NCBI GenBank assembly: GCA_025360015.1
Contig: JANYCZ010000070.1
Coordinates: 1-64,000 of the forward strand
Direction of reading: 5' to 3'
DNA: 64,000 bases
Source: Verrucomicrobiota bacterium
GTDB taxonomy: Bacteria; Verrucomicrobiota; Verrucomicrobiia; Verrucomicrobiales; Verrucomicrobiaceae
Of this stretch, positions 21,454-29,366 are shown piece after piece. Each line of letters starts with the position of its first letter. Position 1 is the first letter of the stretch. A program made the position numbers and the translations under genes. The notes beneath the pieces are model-generated. The model ran no database searches. It had not been told where the DNA came from and saw only the letters and a program-made list of their open reading frames with translations.

Positions 21454-21762
21454 ATGATTCACAACGTTTATTTCTGGCTCAAGCCCGACCTTTCTGCGGA
21501 ACAGCGCGCCACTTTCGAGACGGAAGTGATGCACCTGCTCGAAATCGACTACCTCGTACACGCCTTCGTCGGCAAGCCCGCAGACACGGAGAGGCGGCCT
21601 GTCACCGATCACTCCTTCAGCTACTCGCTGACGCTGCATTTCAAAAACATGGAGGACCACGTGTTCTACCAGAAGGAGTGCCCGAAGCACCTGCGCTTTG
21701 TCGCCGCATGCAAGACGTTCTGGGAGCGGGTGGTGATCTACGACAGTTCACCGATTCACTGA
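21454..21762 (+). CDS. Dabb (stress-responsive alpha/beta barrel) protein
   Basis: 102 aa, one Dabb domain: MIHNVYFWLKPDLSAEQ at the start, FVGKPADTERRPVTDHSFSYSLTLHF in the middle and HLRFVAACKTFWERVVIYD at the end. Dabb proteins are small dimeric ferredoxin-like proteins, some acting as enzymes on small molecules. It precedes the class III aminotransferase by 19 bp on the same strand, so they may share a transcript. No specific reaction can be assigned. Confidence 0.9.
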   Translation: MIHNVYFWLKPDLSAEQRATFETEVMHLLEIDYLVHAFVGKPADTERRPVTDHSFSYSLTLHFKNMEDHVFYQKECPKHLRFVAACKTFWERVVIYDSSPIH

Positions 21763-21781
21763 ATTCTCTCCTCACACAGCC

Positions 21782-23125
21782 ATGTCCTACACCTTTCCCA
21801 AATCCGCCGAGCTCTTCGCCCGCGCGCAGCGCAGCATCGCAGGCGGCGTGAACAGCGGCATCCGCAAGATGGAGGCTCCCGTGCCTCTCTACTTCGACCA
21901 TGGCAAAGGCTCGCGGCTTTTTGATGTCGATGGCAATGAGTACATCGACTTCCAGATCGGGCAGGGGGCCATCCTCTACGGTCACGCCCCGGCAGGCATG
22001 GCGGATGCCATCGCCACCCAGGCGCACAAAGGCACCCACTGGGCGGCGCAGAGCGAGTTGGAGATCGATGTGGCCGAGCGCCTGCAAAAAATGATCCCTG
22101 GCGCGGAACGCGTGCGCTTCAACAACAGCGCCACCGAAGTCGTGCTCTCTGCCTTGCGCCTGGCGCGTGCGCACACCGGCAGACCGCTGGTTTTGAAGTT
22201 TGAAGGTCACTACCACGGCTGGGGAGACGAAGGCCTCGTCAGCTACGCACCGCCGCCGGACCAGTGGGGCACGGAGGATGATCCCACCCGCCTGCACCCC
22301 AGCAAAGGCGTCATCCCCGAAGTGCTGAACGCCTTCGTCGTCGCCCGCTGGAATGATCCCGCGCATCTGCGCCAGCGCGTGGCCGAGCATCACGACCAGA
22401 TCGCTGCGATCATCTTCGAGCCCGTCCTGTGCAACACCGGCTGCATGCCCGCCGCCCCCGGCATGCTCGATACGATTCGCGACCTGTGCGACGAAAATGG
22501 CATCGTCATGATCGCCGATGAAACCATCACCGGCTTCCGCTTCGGCGCAGGCTGCGCGCAGTCCTACTACGACTTCACGCCTGACCTGACCATCCTCGGC
22601 AAGGCCATCGGCGGCGGTGTGCCGTTTGCGGCCCTCGTGGGCAAAGAAAAGATGTTCGCCAAAATCATCAGCGGCGAAGTCGTGCATGCAGGCACTTTGA
22701 ATGCGAATCCCCTCTGCCTTTCCGCCGCCAAGTGGTGCCTCGATGAAGTCATCGCGCTGGGAGACAAACATCCCGCCAGTTCCATCGCCCTCGGCGAGCA
22801 GTTGATGGCAGGCCTCAGCAAACTGGCCGCGCAGCACAGCATCCCGCTGCACCCACAGGGCCCCGGCCTCGTCTTCCACGCCACCATGCTCAAGCCCGGT
22901 GCACCTGCGGAACCCATCACCAACTACCGCGACTACGCCTTGCGTCAGGACGCCCCCCGCTGGGCCCACCTCCGCCGCTGCCTCCTCGAAGAAGGCGTGC
23001 GTGCCATCGAGCGCGGCCTGTGGTTCATCAGCCTCGCCCACACCCAGGCAGACATTGATGAAGCCCTCACCCGCGCCGCCCCCGCCTTTGCCCGTCATGC
23101 AGCGGAGTGGAAAGCCCCATGCTGA
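21782..23125 (+). CDS. Class III PLP-dependent aminotransferase (HemL-like)
   Basis: 447 aa. The sequence follows the glutamate-1-semialdehyde aminomutase branch: AGGVNSGIRKMEAPVPLYF, NNSATEVVLSALRLAR, the HYHGWGD loop, the Asp in MIADETITGFRFG and the PLP lysine in ILGKAIGGGVPFAA. Departures from true HemL, such as ADETITGF for DEVMTGF, suggest another amino donor or substrate, so I do not assign hemL. It overlaps queE by seven bases and shares an operon with it and the nuclease gene. Confidence 0.88.
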   Translation: MSYTFPKSAELFARAQRSIAGGVNSGIRKMEAPVPLYFDHGKGSRLFDVDGNEYIDFQIGQGAILYGHAPAGMADAIATQAHKGTHWAAQSELEIDVAERLQKMIPGAERVRFNNSATEVVLSALRLARAHTGRPLVLKFEGHYHGWGDEGLVSYAPPPDQWGTEDDPTRLHPSKGVIPEVLNAFVVARWNDPAHLRQRVAEHHDQIAAIIFEPVLCNTGCMPAAPGMLDTIRDLCDENGIVMIADETITGFRFGAGCAQSYYDFTPDLTILGKAIGGGVPFAALVGKEKMFAKIISGEVVHAGTLNANPLCLSAAKWCLDEVIALGDKHPASSIALGEQLMAGLSKLAAQHSIPLHPQGPGLVFHATMLKPGAPAEPITNYRDYALRQDAPRWAHLRRCLLEEGVRAIERGLWFISLAHTQADIDEALTRAAPAFARHAAEWKAPC

Positions 23126-23814
23126 TCTCAGAGACTTTCTATTCCGTGCAGGGCGAAGGCTCGCTCGTGGGCGTGCCTTCCGTCTTTGTGCGAACCTCTG
23201 GCTGCAACCTGCGCTGCACCTGGTGCGATACCCCCTACGCCTCCTGGAATCCTGAAGGCACCGAGATGAGCGTAGAGGAAATCGTCGCCCTCGTGCAGCG
23301 CGAGCCCACGCGCTACGTCGTCGTCACCGGCGGCGAGCCCATGATCGCCAAGGGCATGCCGCAGTTCCTCGCGCAACTGCGCGCCGCGGGCAAACACATC
23401 ACCATCGAAACTGCAGGCACCATCGCGCCGCAGGGCGTGGCCTGTGATCTCGCCTCCATCAGTCCGAAACTCGCGCATTCGACTCCGAGCGAAGCCAAGG
23501 CCGGCAAAGCCTGGGCGGAGAAGCATGAGCGCCTGCGCCTGCAACCGGACGTGCTGCACGCCTGGTGCACCAGCTACGACTACCAGCTCAAGTTCGTCAT
23601 CGCCACGGAGGCGGATGTGGAGGAGGTGCGTGCCGTTGTCGCAGCCATCGGCGTGCCGGTCCCGCCGGAAAAAATCTTGCTCATGCCCGAAGGCACCACG
23701 CAGGAGGCGCTGCGGCCACGGCAGGCCTGGCTCGTGGACGTGTGCAAACGCACCGGCTGGCGCTACTCCCCGCGCCTGCACATTGATCTCTTTGGCAACA
23801 AACGCGGCACATGA
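23119..23814 (+). CDS. queE: 7-carboxy-7-deazaguanine synthase
   Basis: 231 aa. A radical-SAM enzyme that rearranges carboxy-tetrahydropterin into the deazaguanine ring, an early step toward queuosine. The N-terminus SETFYSVQGEGSLVG and the CxxxCxxC cluster motif in SGCNLRCTWC are diagnostic, as are VVTGGEPM and the ETAGT loop. The ATG at 23119 (MLISETFYS) is preferred over the GTG at 23107. It overlaps the stop of the upstream aminotransferase and the start of the downstream nuclease gene. Other queuosine genes are not in the window. Confidence 0.95.
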   Translation: MLISETFYSVQGEGSLVGVPSVFVRTSGCNLRCTWCDTPYASWNPEGTEMSVEEIVALVQREPTRYVVVTGGEPMIAKGMPQFLAQLRAAGKHITIETAGTIAPQGVACDLASISPKLAHSTPSEAKAGKAWAEKHERLRLQPDVLHAWCTSYDYQLKFVIATEADVEEVRAVVAAIGVPVPPEKILLMPEGTTQEALRPRQAWLVDVCKRTGWRYSPRLHIDLFGNKRGT

Positions 23815-24437
23815 AACGGCGCTCAAACGCAGCGCGCTATTGGTGGTGGCTGCTGTGGTTGTCCCTCGGGCTGCTGCAGGCGTGGAATCATTACCGTGAC
23901 AAGCCCGCGTCGTCGTCCAAGCCACCGCAGACTGAGACTCGCTTCGTCACACTCGCCAATGCCCAGTTCGTGGAGGATGCCAGCAACGATGGCGACAGCT
24001 TCAAGATGGCCCATGACGGCAGCGAGCACGTGCTGCGTCTGTACTTTGTCGATTGCCCGGAAAAGCGGCAGTACGCCCTGGTGAAGAACCGACTCAAAGA
24101 TCAGGCTGCCTACTTCGGCGGCCTCACCATTCCACAAACCGTGAGCCTCGGCCTCGAAGCCAAAGCCTTCACCGAGCAGCTCCTGCATGAGCAGCCCTTC
24201 ACCATCCAAACCCGCTGGGAGCGTGTCTTTGACAGCGCCCGCTCCTACGCCCTCGTCTTTTTTGCCGATGGCGAAGAGCTCTCCGAAAAGCTGGTGAAGG
24301 CCGGTCTCTGCCGCATCCACACCAAAGGCACCTGGATGCCCGATGGCCGACGCGAGTACGACTTCGAAAGTCACCTGCGCGCGCTGGAGTATGAAGCCAA
24401 AGCCGCGCATCGTGGCGCGTGGGGGAAACCCAAGTAG
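23811..24437 (+). CDS. Membrane-anchored staphylococcal-nuclease-like protein
   Basis: 208 aa. An N-terminal membrane helix (YWWWLLWLSLGLLQAW) is followed by an SNase-like OB-fold domain with DGDSF, LYFVDCPEK (metal/phosphate site), an AKAFTEQLL helix and RSYALVFFADG. The catalytic Arg/Glu pattern is less clear than in thermonuclease. The product is probably anchored on the outer face of the inner membrane and acts on nucleic acid. Its ATG overlaps the queE stop (ATGA), so translation is coupled. The shared operon does not explain the function. Confidence 0.8.
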   Translation: MKRRSNAARYWWWLLWLSLGLLQAWNHYRDKPASSSKPPQTETRFVTLANAQFVEDASNDGDSFKMAHDGSEHVLRLYFVDCPEKRQYALVKNRLKDQAAYFGGLTIPQTVSLGLEAKAFTEQLLHEQPFTIQTRWERVFDSARSYALVFFADGEELSEKLVKAGLCRIHTKGTWMPDGRREYDFESHLRALEYEAKAAHRGAWGKPK

Positions 24438-24447
24438 TGTCTTTGGA

Positions 24448-24593
24448 GCGCGGAATTTATTCCGCAGCACTCCGCTCCGTCCAGCGGGCGGCATTTCACG
24501 TGGCACCCTCCTGCCGCAAACACGCTGATCTCCTGAAGAGGAGTCTAGGGATGAAAACGCGGAGCGCTGCTTGCTGCGGAATAAATTCCGCGC
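24448..24593. repeat. MITE-like element with 22-bp terminal inverted repeats
   Basis: The left arm, 24448-24469 (starting GCGCGGAATTTATTCC), and the right arm, 24572-24593 (ending GGAATAAATTCCGCGC), are exact reverse complements over 22 bp. Each arm is itself a near-palindrome around AATTTATT. The ~100-bp core is non-coding. The element lies in the gap between the nuclease gene and mutT, ending 3 bp before the mutT stop. Confidence 0.75.
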
Positions 24594-24595
24594 CC

Positions 24596-24991
24596 CTACA
24601 CCAGCCCAGCCACCAGCGGCACATCCGCCGGAGCCAGGTCATACCTCTGCAACTCCGCACGCTCCACCCACACCAGCGCCGTGTGCTCATGCGGATGCGG
24701 CTCGGTGCTTCCATCGGCTAGTTCACACACAAACGGCATCAGCTCGATGCTGCCCCAGTCATACGCATGCACCAACGGCGCGAGCGTCTGCGTGATGCGC
24801 ACGGTACATCCCAGTTCCTCCTGCAGTTCACGATGCAGCGCAGCCTCGGCAGATTCACTGGCTTCGACTTTGCCACCGGGAAACTCCCACAGGCCACCGA
24901 GCTTTTTGTCCGGCGGACGCTGCGCAAGCAGTATGCGCCCATCACGCACGATGATGGCGCAGACCACGGGCACGGGCGGAGTGGGTTCCAT
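24596..24991 (-). CDS. mutT: NUDIX hydrolase, MutT type
   Basis: 131 aa. The NUDIX box GGKVEASESAEAALHRELQEELG is complete, preceded by the MutT-type lead VVCAIIVRDGRILLAQRP and the LGGLWEFPGGK segment. The product should hydrolyse oxidised nucleotides such as 8-oxo-dGTP, preventing mutation. The ATG at 24991 (MEPTPPVP) is preferred over the one two codons upstream. It lies 9 bp from the glycosyltransferase gene on the same strand, so co-transcription is likely. Confidence 0.92.
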   Translation of the reverse strand: MEPTPPVPVVCAIIVRDGRILLAQRPPDKKLGGLWEFPGGKVEASESAEAALHRELQEELGCTVRITQTLAPLVHAYDWGSIELMPFVCELADGSTEPHPHEHTALVWVERAELQRYDLAPADVPLVAGLV

Positions 24992-25000
24992 AAACACAGG

Positions 25001-26098
25001 TCAGACAGTGGCCACCGTCAGCGCCGCCTTCGCGGTGCGCACGGCGGCATCCGGCATGCTGATCTTCGCCATGCTCGCGCGCATGCGGCGGCCCACGGCG
25101 CTGTTGTTGGTCAGGATGCTCTCCACCGCCGCAGCCGTTTCCTTTGCGCTCTGGGTGACGATGCCACCCCCGTGCGTCGTGAGCATCTCAGCATTGCCTT
25201 CCTCCTGGCCCGGCACCACGTAGTCGATCACGGCGGGGATTTTGGCCGCCAGCACCTCATGCAGGATCGCCCCGCCAGCCTTGCAGATCACGACGTCATG
25301 CGTGCGCAAAAATTCCGGAATGCGCTTGGTCCAGCCGATGATTTCAAGGGTGTCCGGCGGCATCGAGTCCATGAACCGCCGCAGCACATGATACAGGCGC
25401 TTGTCATGCTTGCCCACCGGCAGGGTCATGGTGACGCCGCTGCGAATGAGCGGCTTCAGCGCCTCCAGCGTGGCGGCCACACGCCGCCCCGTGGTGGATG
25501 GCAGGTAGAGGATGCGCGCATGGGAAACGGGCGGCAGCTCCGGCAGCGGCTCCGTGAAGGCCAGATCCACCGGAAAGCCCGTGACGCGGATCTTGGCCTC
25601 CGGCACGCCAAAGCCGACCACCACCTTTTTCGTCTCATCATCCGCCACGCAAAACAGATCGCTGCCAGACATCACCCACACGCGGTTCACGCTGATGGAA
25701 TCCGTGATGACCGTGCACAGCGGCGGCACCGGCTGGCGCTTTGCCAGCGCTTCCAGCAGGATGGAATACAGGGGGTAGGTGCTGATGATCAGGCGCGGCT
25801 TCTGCTTCTCGATCCGCTCCTTCAAGGCATTCACCATCGCGTTCTGCCACATCGCATCCGGCCCGGTCACCGAGGGCCTGCCCATCAGATCATACGTCAT
25901 GCGCCAGGCCGCAGGCCAGTGGGTGATGGCAAACTGATACAGGCTCTTGCACACATCAGAAACCAGCGGCAGCGCCTCGCTGATAAGATCGCTCGTTTCG
26001 ATCTTCTCTGCGGGGCACAGACGGGTCAAAGCCTCCGCCACAGAGCGTGCGGCGGTGTTATGCCCATCGCCAAAACCTGCGGTTAGGATCAAAATCAC
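25001..26098 (-). CDS. MGDG synthase/UgtP-like glycolipid glycosyltransferase
   Basis: About 365 aa from a GTG at 26098 (ILILTAGFGDGHNTAA). The GDGHNTAA loop and following helix belong to the monogalactosyldiacylglycerol synthase N-domain, which binds the lipid acceptor. The C-domain has the GT28 nucleotide-sugar motifs KAGGAILHEVLAAKIP and VPGQEEGNAEML. The enzyme is expected to glycosylate diacylglycerol at the inner membrane. An ATG at 26149 would add residues that do not fit. It precedes mutT. Confidence 0.88.
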   Translation of the reverse strand: MILILTAGFGDGHNTAARSVAEALTRLCPAEKIETSDLISEALPLVSDVCKSLYQFAITHWPAAWRMTYDLMGRPSVTGPDAMWQNAMVNALKERIEKQKPRLIISTYPLYSILLEALAKRQPVPPLCTVITDSISVNRVWVMSGSDLFCVADDETKKVVVGFGVPEAKIRVTGFPVDLAFTEPLPELPPVSHARILYLPSTTGRRVAATLEALKPLIRSGVTMTLPVGKHDKRLYHVLRRFMDSMPPDTLEIIGWTKRIPEFLRTHDVVICKAGGAILHEVLAAKIPAVIDYVVPGQEEGNAEMLTTHGGGIVTQSAKETAAAVESILTNNSAVGRRMRASMAKISMPDAAVRTAKAALTVATV

Positions 26099-26198
26099 TG
26101 CGCATCGCTGGCTGAGAAACAGGTGAAAACAAGCAAAAAGGGCACTCAAACTCGTTGGTTGACATTATTTCGGGAAAGTTAATAATCGTGATTCATTC

Positions 26199-26456
26199 AT
26201 GACTAGGCAGCGCGCCAGAACCACCAGCCAGACGCTTGCAGCCACCGTGACACTCGCGGTGGTGCTCATCATGCTCACGCCCCTGCGACGCGGGCCGGTG
26301 GAACATCAGTCTCGACAGGCGGGCTGGACACCGCTGCTCAATCTCGGCGGCATGGCGGACACCTCCGCCTTTCACCGCGTGCACACCACTCCCGCTCACT
26401 TTGCCGCGAGCGCCCAGCCTTTCTCCCGCCAACCTTCCGCCGCGCCAGCCCCATGA
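26199..26456 (+). CDS. Small membrane protein, unknown
   Basis: 85 aa. A single hydrophobic segment (TLAATVTLAVVLIMLTPL) follows a basic N-terminus; the remainder is low-complexity Ala/Pro/His. No family recognised. Its stop overlaps the start of the zinc-ribbon gene (ATGA), suggesting translational coupling, which is the main reason to believe it is real. It is divergent from the glycosyltransferase. Confidence 0.5.
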   Translation: MTRQRARTTSQTLAATVTLAVVLIMLTPLRRGPVEHQSRQAGWTPLLNLGGMADTSAFHRVHTTPAHFAASAQPFSRQPSAAPAP

Positions 26457-26746
26457 GCGGTCGTTTCAAACCGCCGGGTCAGTGCCCGGCGTGTGGTGAA
26501 TGGGTGCCCCGAGGTGCCGCCGCCTGCGATGACTGCGGTGCCTGTGCCAAATCCGGCTGGAGCGGCGACACCCATGCCGACGGTTTGGACCTCCCCGATG
26601 ACGAATTCGATTACGATGACTTCGTGGCCCGCGAATTCGGCGGCAAATCCTCCAAGCAGCCTCTGACCACTCACCTCTGGTGGTGGGTGGCGCTCGTGCT
26701 ACTGCTCATACTCGTCATAGGCGTGCTCTTGCCGATGTTCAGGTGA
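26453..26746 (+). CDS. Zinc-ribbon membrane protein
   Basis: 97 aa. The N-terminal zinc ribbon has four cysteines in two pairs, CPAC and CDDC (within GQCPACGEW and AACDDCGAC). An acidic linker (LPDDEFDYDDF) and a C-terminal membrane helix (WWWVALVLLLILVIGVLLPMF) follow. It is a tail-anchored small protein with a cytoplasmic ribbon. Similar proteins are common in this phylum and have no assigned role. It is coupled to the upstream small membrane protein by a four-base overlap. Confidence 0.75.
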   Translation: MSGRFKPPGQCPACGEWVPRGAAACDDCGACAKSGWSGDTHADGLDLPDDEFDYDDFVAREFGGKSSKQPLTTHLWWWVALVLLLILVIGVLLPMFR

Positions 26747-26834
26747 GAGAGGTCGGCGCTCCGTTTCATTCCAGCGCTCGATGTTCTGACGTTGCGATCC
26801 GCGCCTCTGCCTAACCCTGAAGACCTCCCGCCCG

Positions 26835-26918
26835 CATGGAATTTTTCCTGCTGCTGAGTTATCTGCTGGCCGTTGGCGCTTACGCGGTCAGGGGCATGAA
26901 TGCAGCAGCGCTCTCATG
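26835..26918 (+). CDS. Possible short hydrophobic peptide or truncated gene
   Basis: The frame MEFFLLLSYLLAVGAYAV (27 codons) starts 88 bp after the zinc-ribbon gene and ends inside the 3' end of the opposite-strand hybrid kinase. It looks like the first helix of a membrane protein. It may be a genuine micropeptide or the stump of a gene cut when the kinase operon arrived. Only the hydrophobic pattern supports it. Confidence 0.25.
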
Positions 26919-28874
26919 AAATCCGTTTTTCATCGGGGCCCGATAGACCTGATAGACACCGGCAGCGGACGTTGGCGCAAAGAGGCGGCTGAGCGCTTCT
27001 GCAAGCTGGTATTCATCACAGGGTTTGTCCAGAAAGCTGCTCACCCCTAAAGCTCTAAAACGATTCTCGATCTCTTCTTCCAGGCGGCCGCTGGAAACGA
27101 TGATTGGAATTTCCGGCAGGATTTTTCTGAGCATGGCCACAAACGAAAGTCCGTCTTGATTGGGCATGTGCAAATCGGTCACGACGGCATGCACAGACGG
27201 ATGTTTGGCCAGCCAGACCAGGGCTTCCAGCCCGTCTCTGGCCAGTACGACCTGGAAATTCATGCGCTCCAGAACTTCACGCGCGATCTCCCGCACCGCC
27301 GTTTCATCATCCACGAACAAAATGGTTTCTCCCTGCCCGTAGAAAGTCATCTTCTTCGGAGCGGTCGGAACGGGCTCGAAGGCGGAAGTGTCGGCGGGCA
27401 GAAAAGCGGTAAAAGTCGTTCCTTGTCCGGGTGCGGAGGAAACCTCAAGGAAGCCGTCGTGTCCCTTGATGATGCCCATCACAGTGGACAGGCCCAGGCC
27501 GGTGCCTTTGTCTGGAGTTTTGGTGCTGAAAAAGGGATCGAAAATGCGGTCGCGGATTTCCGCCGAGATGCCAGTGCCAGTGTCATGCACCTGGAGCGCA
27601 ACAAAGAGACCCACCCTGGCATTGGGGGGCATGCCAGGATGCACGCTGCTGATTTCCACCTTCTTGGTCGCTAAAGTGAGCCTGCCGCCGGAAGGCATGG
27701 CGTCCCTGGCGTTGACGCAGAGATTCAAAAGCACCTGGTGCAGCTGCGTGGCATCTGCCAGTACGGGGGGGAGGTCTTTTTCACGCTCCACCTCGATGGT
27801 GATATTTTTGGGGAAGGTGCACTCGACAATGCCTCCCATTTCCTGGATGAGATAGTTGACCTGGATCTGGCTGCGTTCCCCTTCCGAGCCCTTGGCAAAG
27901 GTCAGCAGTTGACGGATCATGGCAGCAGCGCGCCTGACGCTGCTGTCGAACAAGTCCACGATGCCGGGGGCGCCCGGATACTTCGCTTTCAGCAGATCCA
28001 CTCCCATCATGATGGGGGCCAGGGCGTTGTTCAGGTCGTGGGCGATGCCTCCTGCCAGGGCACCGAGGGCTTCCTGCCGCTGCGAGCGCAGCAGCTGCTG
28101 CTCCAGCGCCTTGGCTTCGGTAAGGTCATGATTGACGGCGAGGATGCCGTCAGGAATGCCTTGTGCGTCTGTCAGCAAAGTGAGCTGGGAAAAGACGACC
28201 AACGCACGCCCTTCTTTGTTTTTTTGGCGTGTCTCGCCATGCCACTGACCGACGCGCAGCACTTCCTCAAGGATGGCACTGATTCGCTCCTCGGGTTCGC
28301 GAAAAATCACGCGGAGCACGGAATCCCCGCTGATCTCAACCTGTGTGTGGCCGTAGAGCCTGGTGGCTGCCGGATTCCAGAAGGTAAGGGCCATGCCCTG
28401 ATCGCAGACAAAGATCGCGTCCGTGGCCTGGTCAATGAGCCGGGCCTGCCGACGGATGTGTTCCGTCGCCTGCTTGCGCTGCTTCAACGCCTGGTACTCT
28501 TCCAAGGCACGCTGGACAGCGGAAGGGAGCCGCTCCAGCCGCTGCTTGAGAAGGTAGTCGGTGGCACCTGCTTTCAGACACCTCACCGCTTCTTCGGCCT
28601 CGATCGCTCCGGAAACAATGATCACCGGGACGTCGGGGCGGCTCGCTCTGGCCAGCTCCAAGGCGGCAAGGCCGTCAAAGTCAGGAAGATTGAAGTCACA
28701 GAGGATCAAATCATGGCCTCGTTGCGCCAATGCCAGTTCAAAGGGCTCGCGACTCATGACATGGCTGATCTCACAACACACGCCGTTGGCATCCAGCAGA
28801 TCAGCCACCAGCATGGCATCGCGAGCGCTGTCGTCGAGGTGCAGAATGCGGGTGGGGGCGGGTGGAGAGTGCAT
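26880..28874 (-). CDS. Hybrid histidine kinase, REC-PAS-HisKA-HATPase-REC
   Basis: 664 aa, cytosolic. The N-terminal receiver (about 8-125; LHLDDSARD, LILCDFNLPDFDG) is followed by PAS (about 145-260), HisKA with H in GGIAHDLNNALAPI, HATPase (NLCVNARDAMPSGG, DTGTGI, GTGLGL) and a C-terminal receiver (ILFVDDETAV, AVVTDLHMPNQDG, K in LDKPCDEY). It is third in a leftward operon after a PAS kinase and a single-domain receiver, with a 21-bp gap, so phosphoryl transfer among the three is likely. Input and output are unknown. Confidence 0.93.
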   Translation of the reverse strand: MHSPPAPTRILHLDDSARDAMLVADLLDANGVCCEISHVMSREPFELALAQRGHDLILCDFNLPDFDGLAALELARASRPDVPVIIVSGAIEAEEAVRCLKAGATDYLLKQRLERLPSAVQRALEEYQALKQRKQATEHIRRQARLIDQATDAIFVCDQGMALTFWNPAATRLYGHTQVEISGDSVLRVIFREPEERISAILEEVLRVGQWHGETRQKNKEGRALVVFSQLTLLTDAQGIPDGILAVNHDLTEAKALEQQLLRSQRQEALGALAGGIAHDLNNALAPIMMGVDLLKAKYPGAPGIVDLFDSSVRRAAAMIRQLLTFAKGSEGERSQIQVNYLIQEMGGIVECTFPKNITIEVEREKDLPPVLADATQLHQVLLNLCVNARDAMPSGGRLTLATKKVEISSVHPGMPPNARVGLFVALQVHDTGTGISAEIRDRIFDPFFSTKTPDKGTGLGLSTVMGIIKGHDGFLEVSSAPGQGTTFTAFLPADTSAFEPVPTAPKKMTFYGQGETILFVDDETAVREIAREVLERMNFQVVLARDGLEALVWLAKHPSVHAVVTDLHMPNQDGLSFVAMLRKILPEIPIIVSSGRLEEEIENRFRALGVSSFLDKPCDEYQLAEALSRLFAPTSAAGVYQVYRAPMKNGFHESAAAFMPLTA

Positions 28875-28895
28875 GATGTCGGCTTTGGTCAGCGA

Positions 28896-29363
28896 TTACA
28901 TTTTCATTTCGTGGCTGGGCTGCACGCTGCATGGAGGTGGTTCGTTCATCATCGCCCAAAACCCGCCCACCATTTTCACGGCCTCAACGAACTCATGGAA
29001 GCCCACAGGTTTCACCACGTAGGCATTGACTCCCAGATGGTAGCTCTTGATCAAGTCCTGCTCTTCGCGCGACGAGGTCATCATGACCACGGGGATGACT
29101 TTGAGGTCCGGGTCACCCTTGATCTGGCGCAGTGCCTCCAGTCCGTCCACCTTGGGCATCTTCAAGTCGAGCAGGATGACCGCAGGTTGTTCCGTGGTGC
29201 GGGCGGCGAATGGGCCACGCCGATACAGGTAGTCGAGCGCTTCGGCCCCGTCGCGCAGGGTGACGACCTCGTTGGCCAGATTGTAGGCGGCCAGGGCGTC
29301 CAGCACCATTTCAGTGTCCCGGGGACTATCATCGACGAGCAGGATGCGTTGGAGGTGAGGCAT
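28896..29363 (-). CDS. Single-domain response regulator (Rcp1-like)
   Basis: 155 aa, one receiver domain with no output domain. It has the acidic pair in LLVDDSPRD, the phospho-acceptor Asp in VILLDLKMPKVDG, the Thr/Ser switch in VVMMTSSREE and the Lys in AYVVKPVGF. The long loop around LYRRGPFAARTTEQP is typical of Rcp1/phytochrome-partner regulators. It is placed 3 bp after the upstream kinase stop, so it is almost certainly its partner and relays phosphate to the downstream hybrid kinase. Confidence 0.93.
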   Translation of the reverse strand: MPHLQRILLVDDSPRDTEMVLDALAAYNLANEVVTLRDGAEALDYLYRRGPFAARTTEQPAVILLDLKMPKVDGLEALRQIKGDPDLKVIPVVMMTSSREEQDLIKSYHLGVNAYVVKPVGFHEFVEAVKMVGGFWAMMNEPPPCSVQPSHEMKM

Positions 29364-29366
29364 GAA

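Noticed and set aside
21641..23098. Long minus-strand open frame (485 codons)
   Set aside because: Antisense shadow of the class III aminotransferase.
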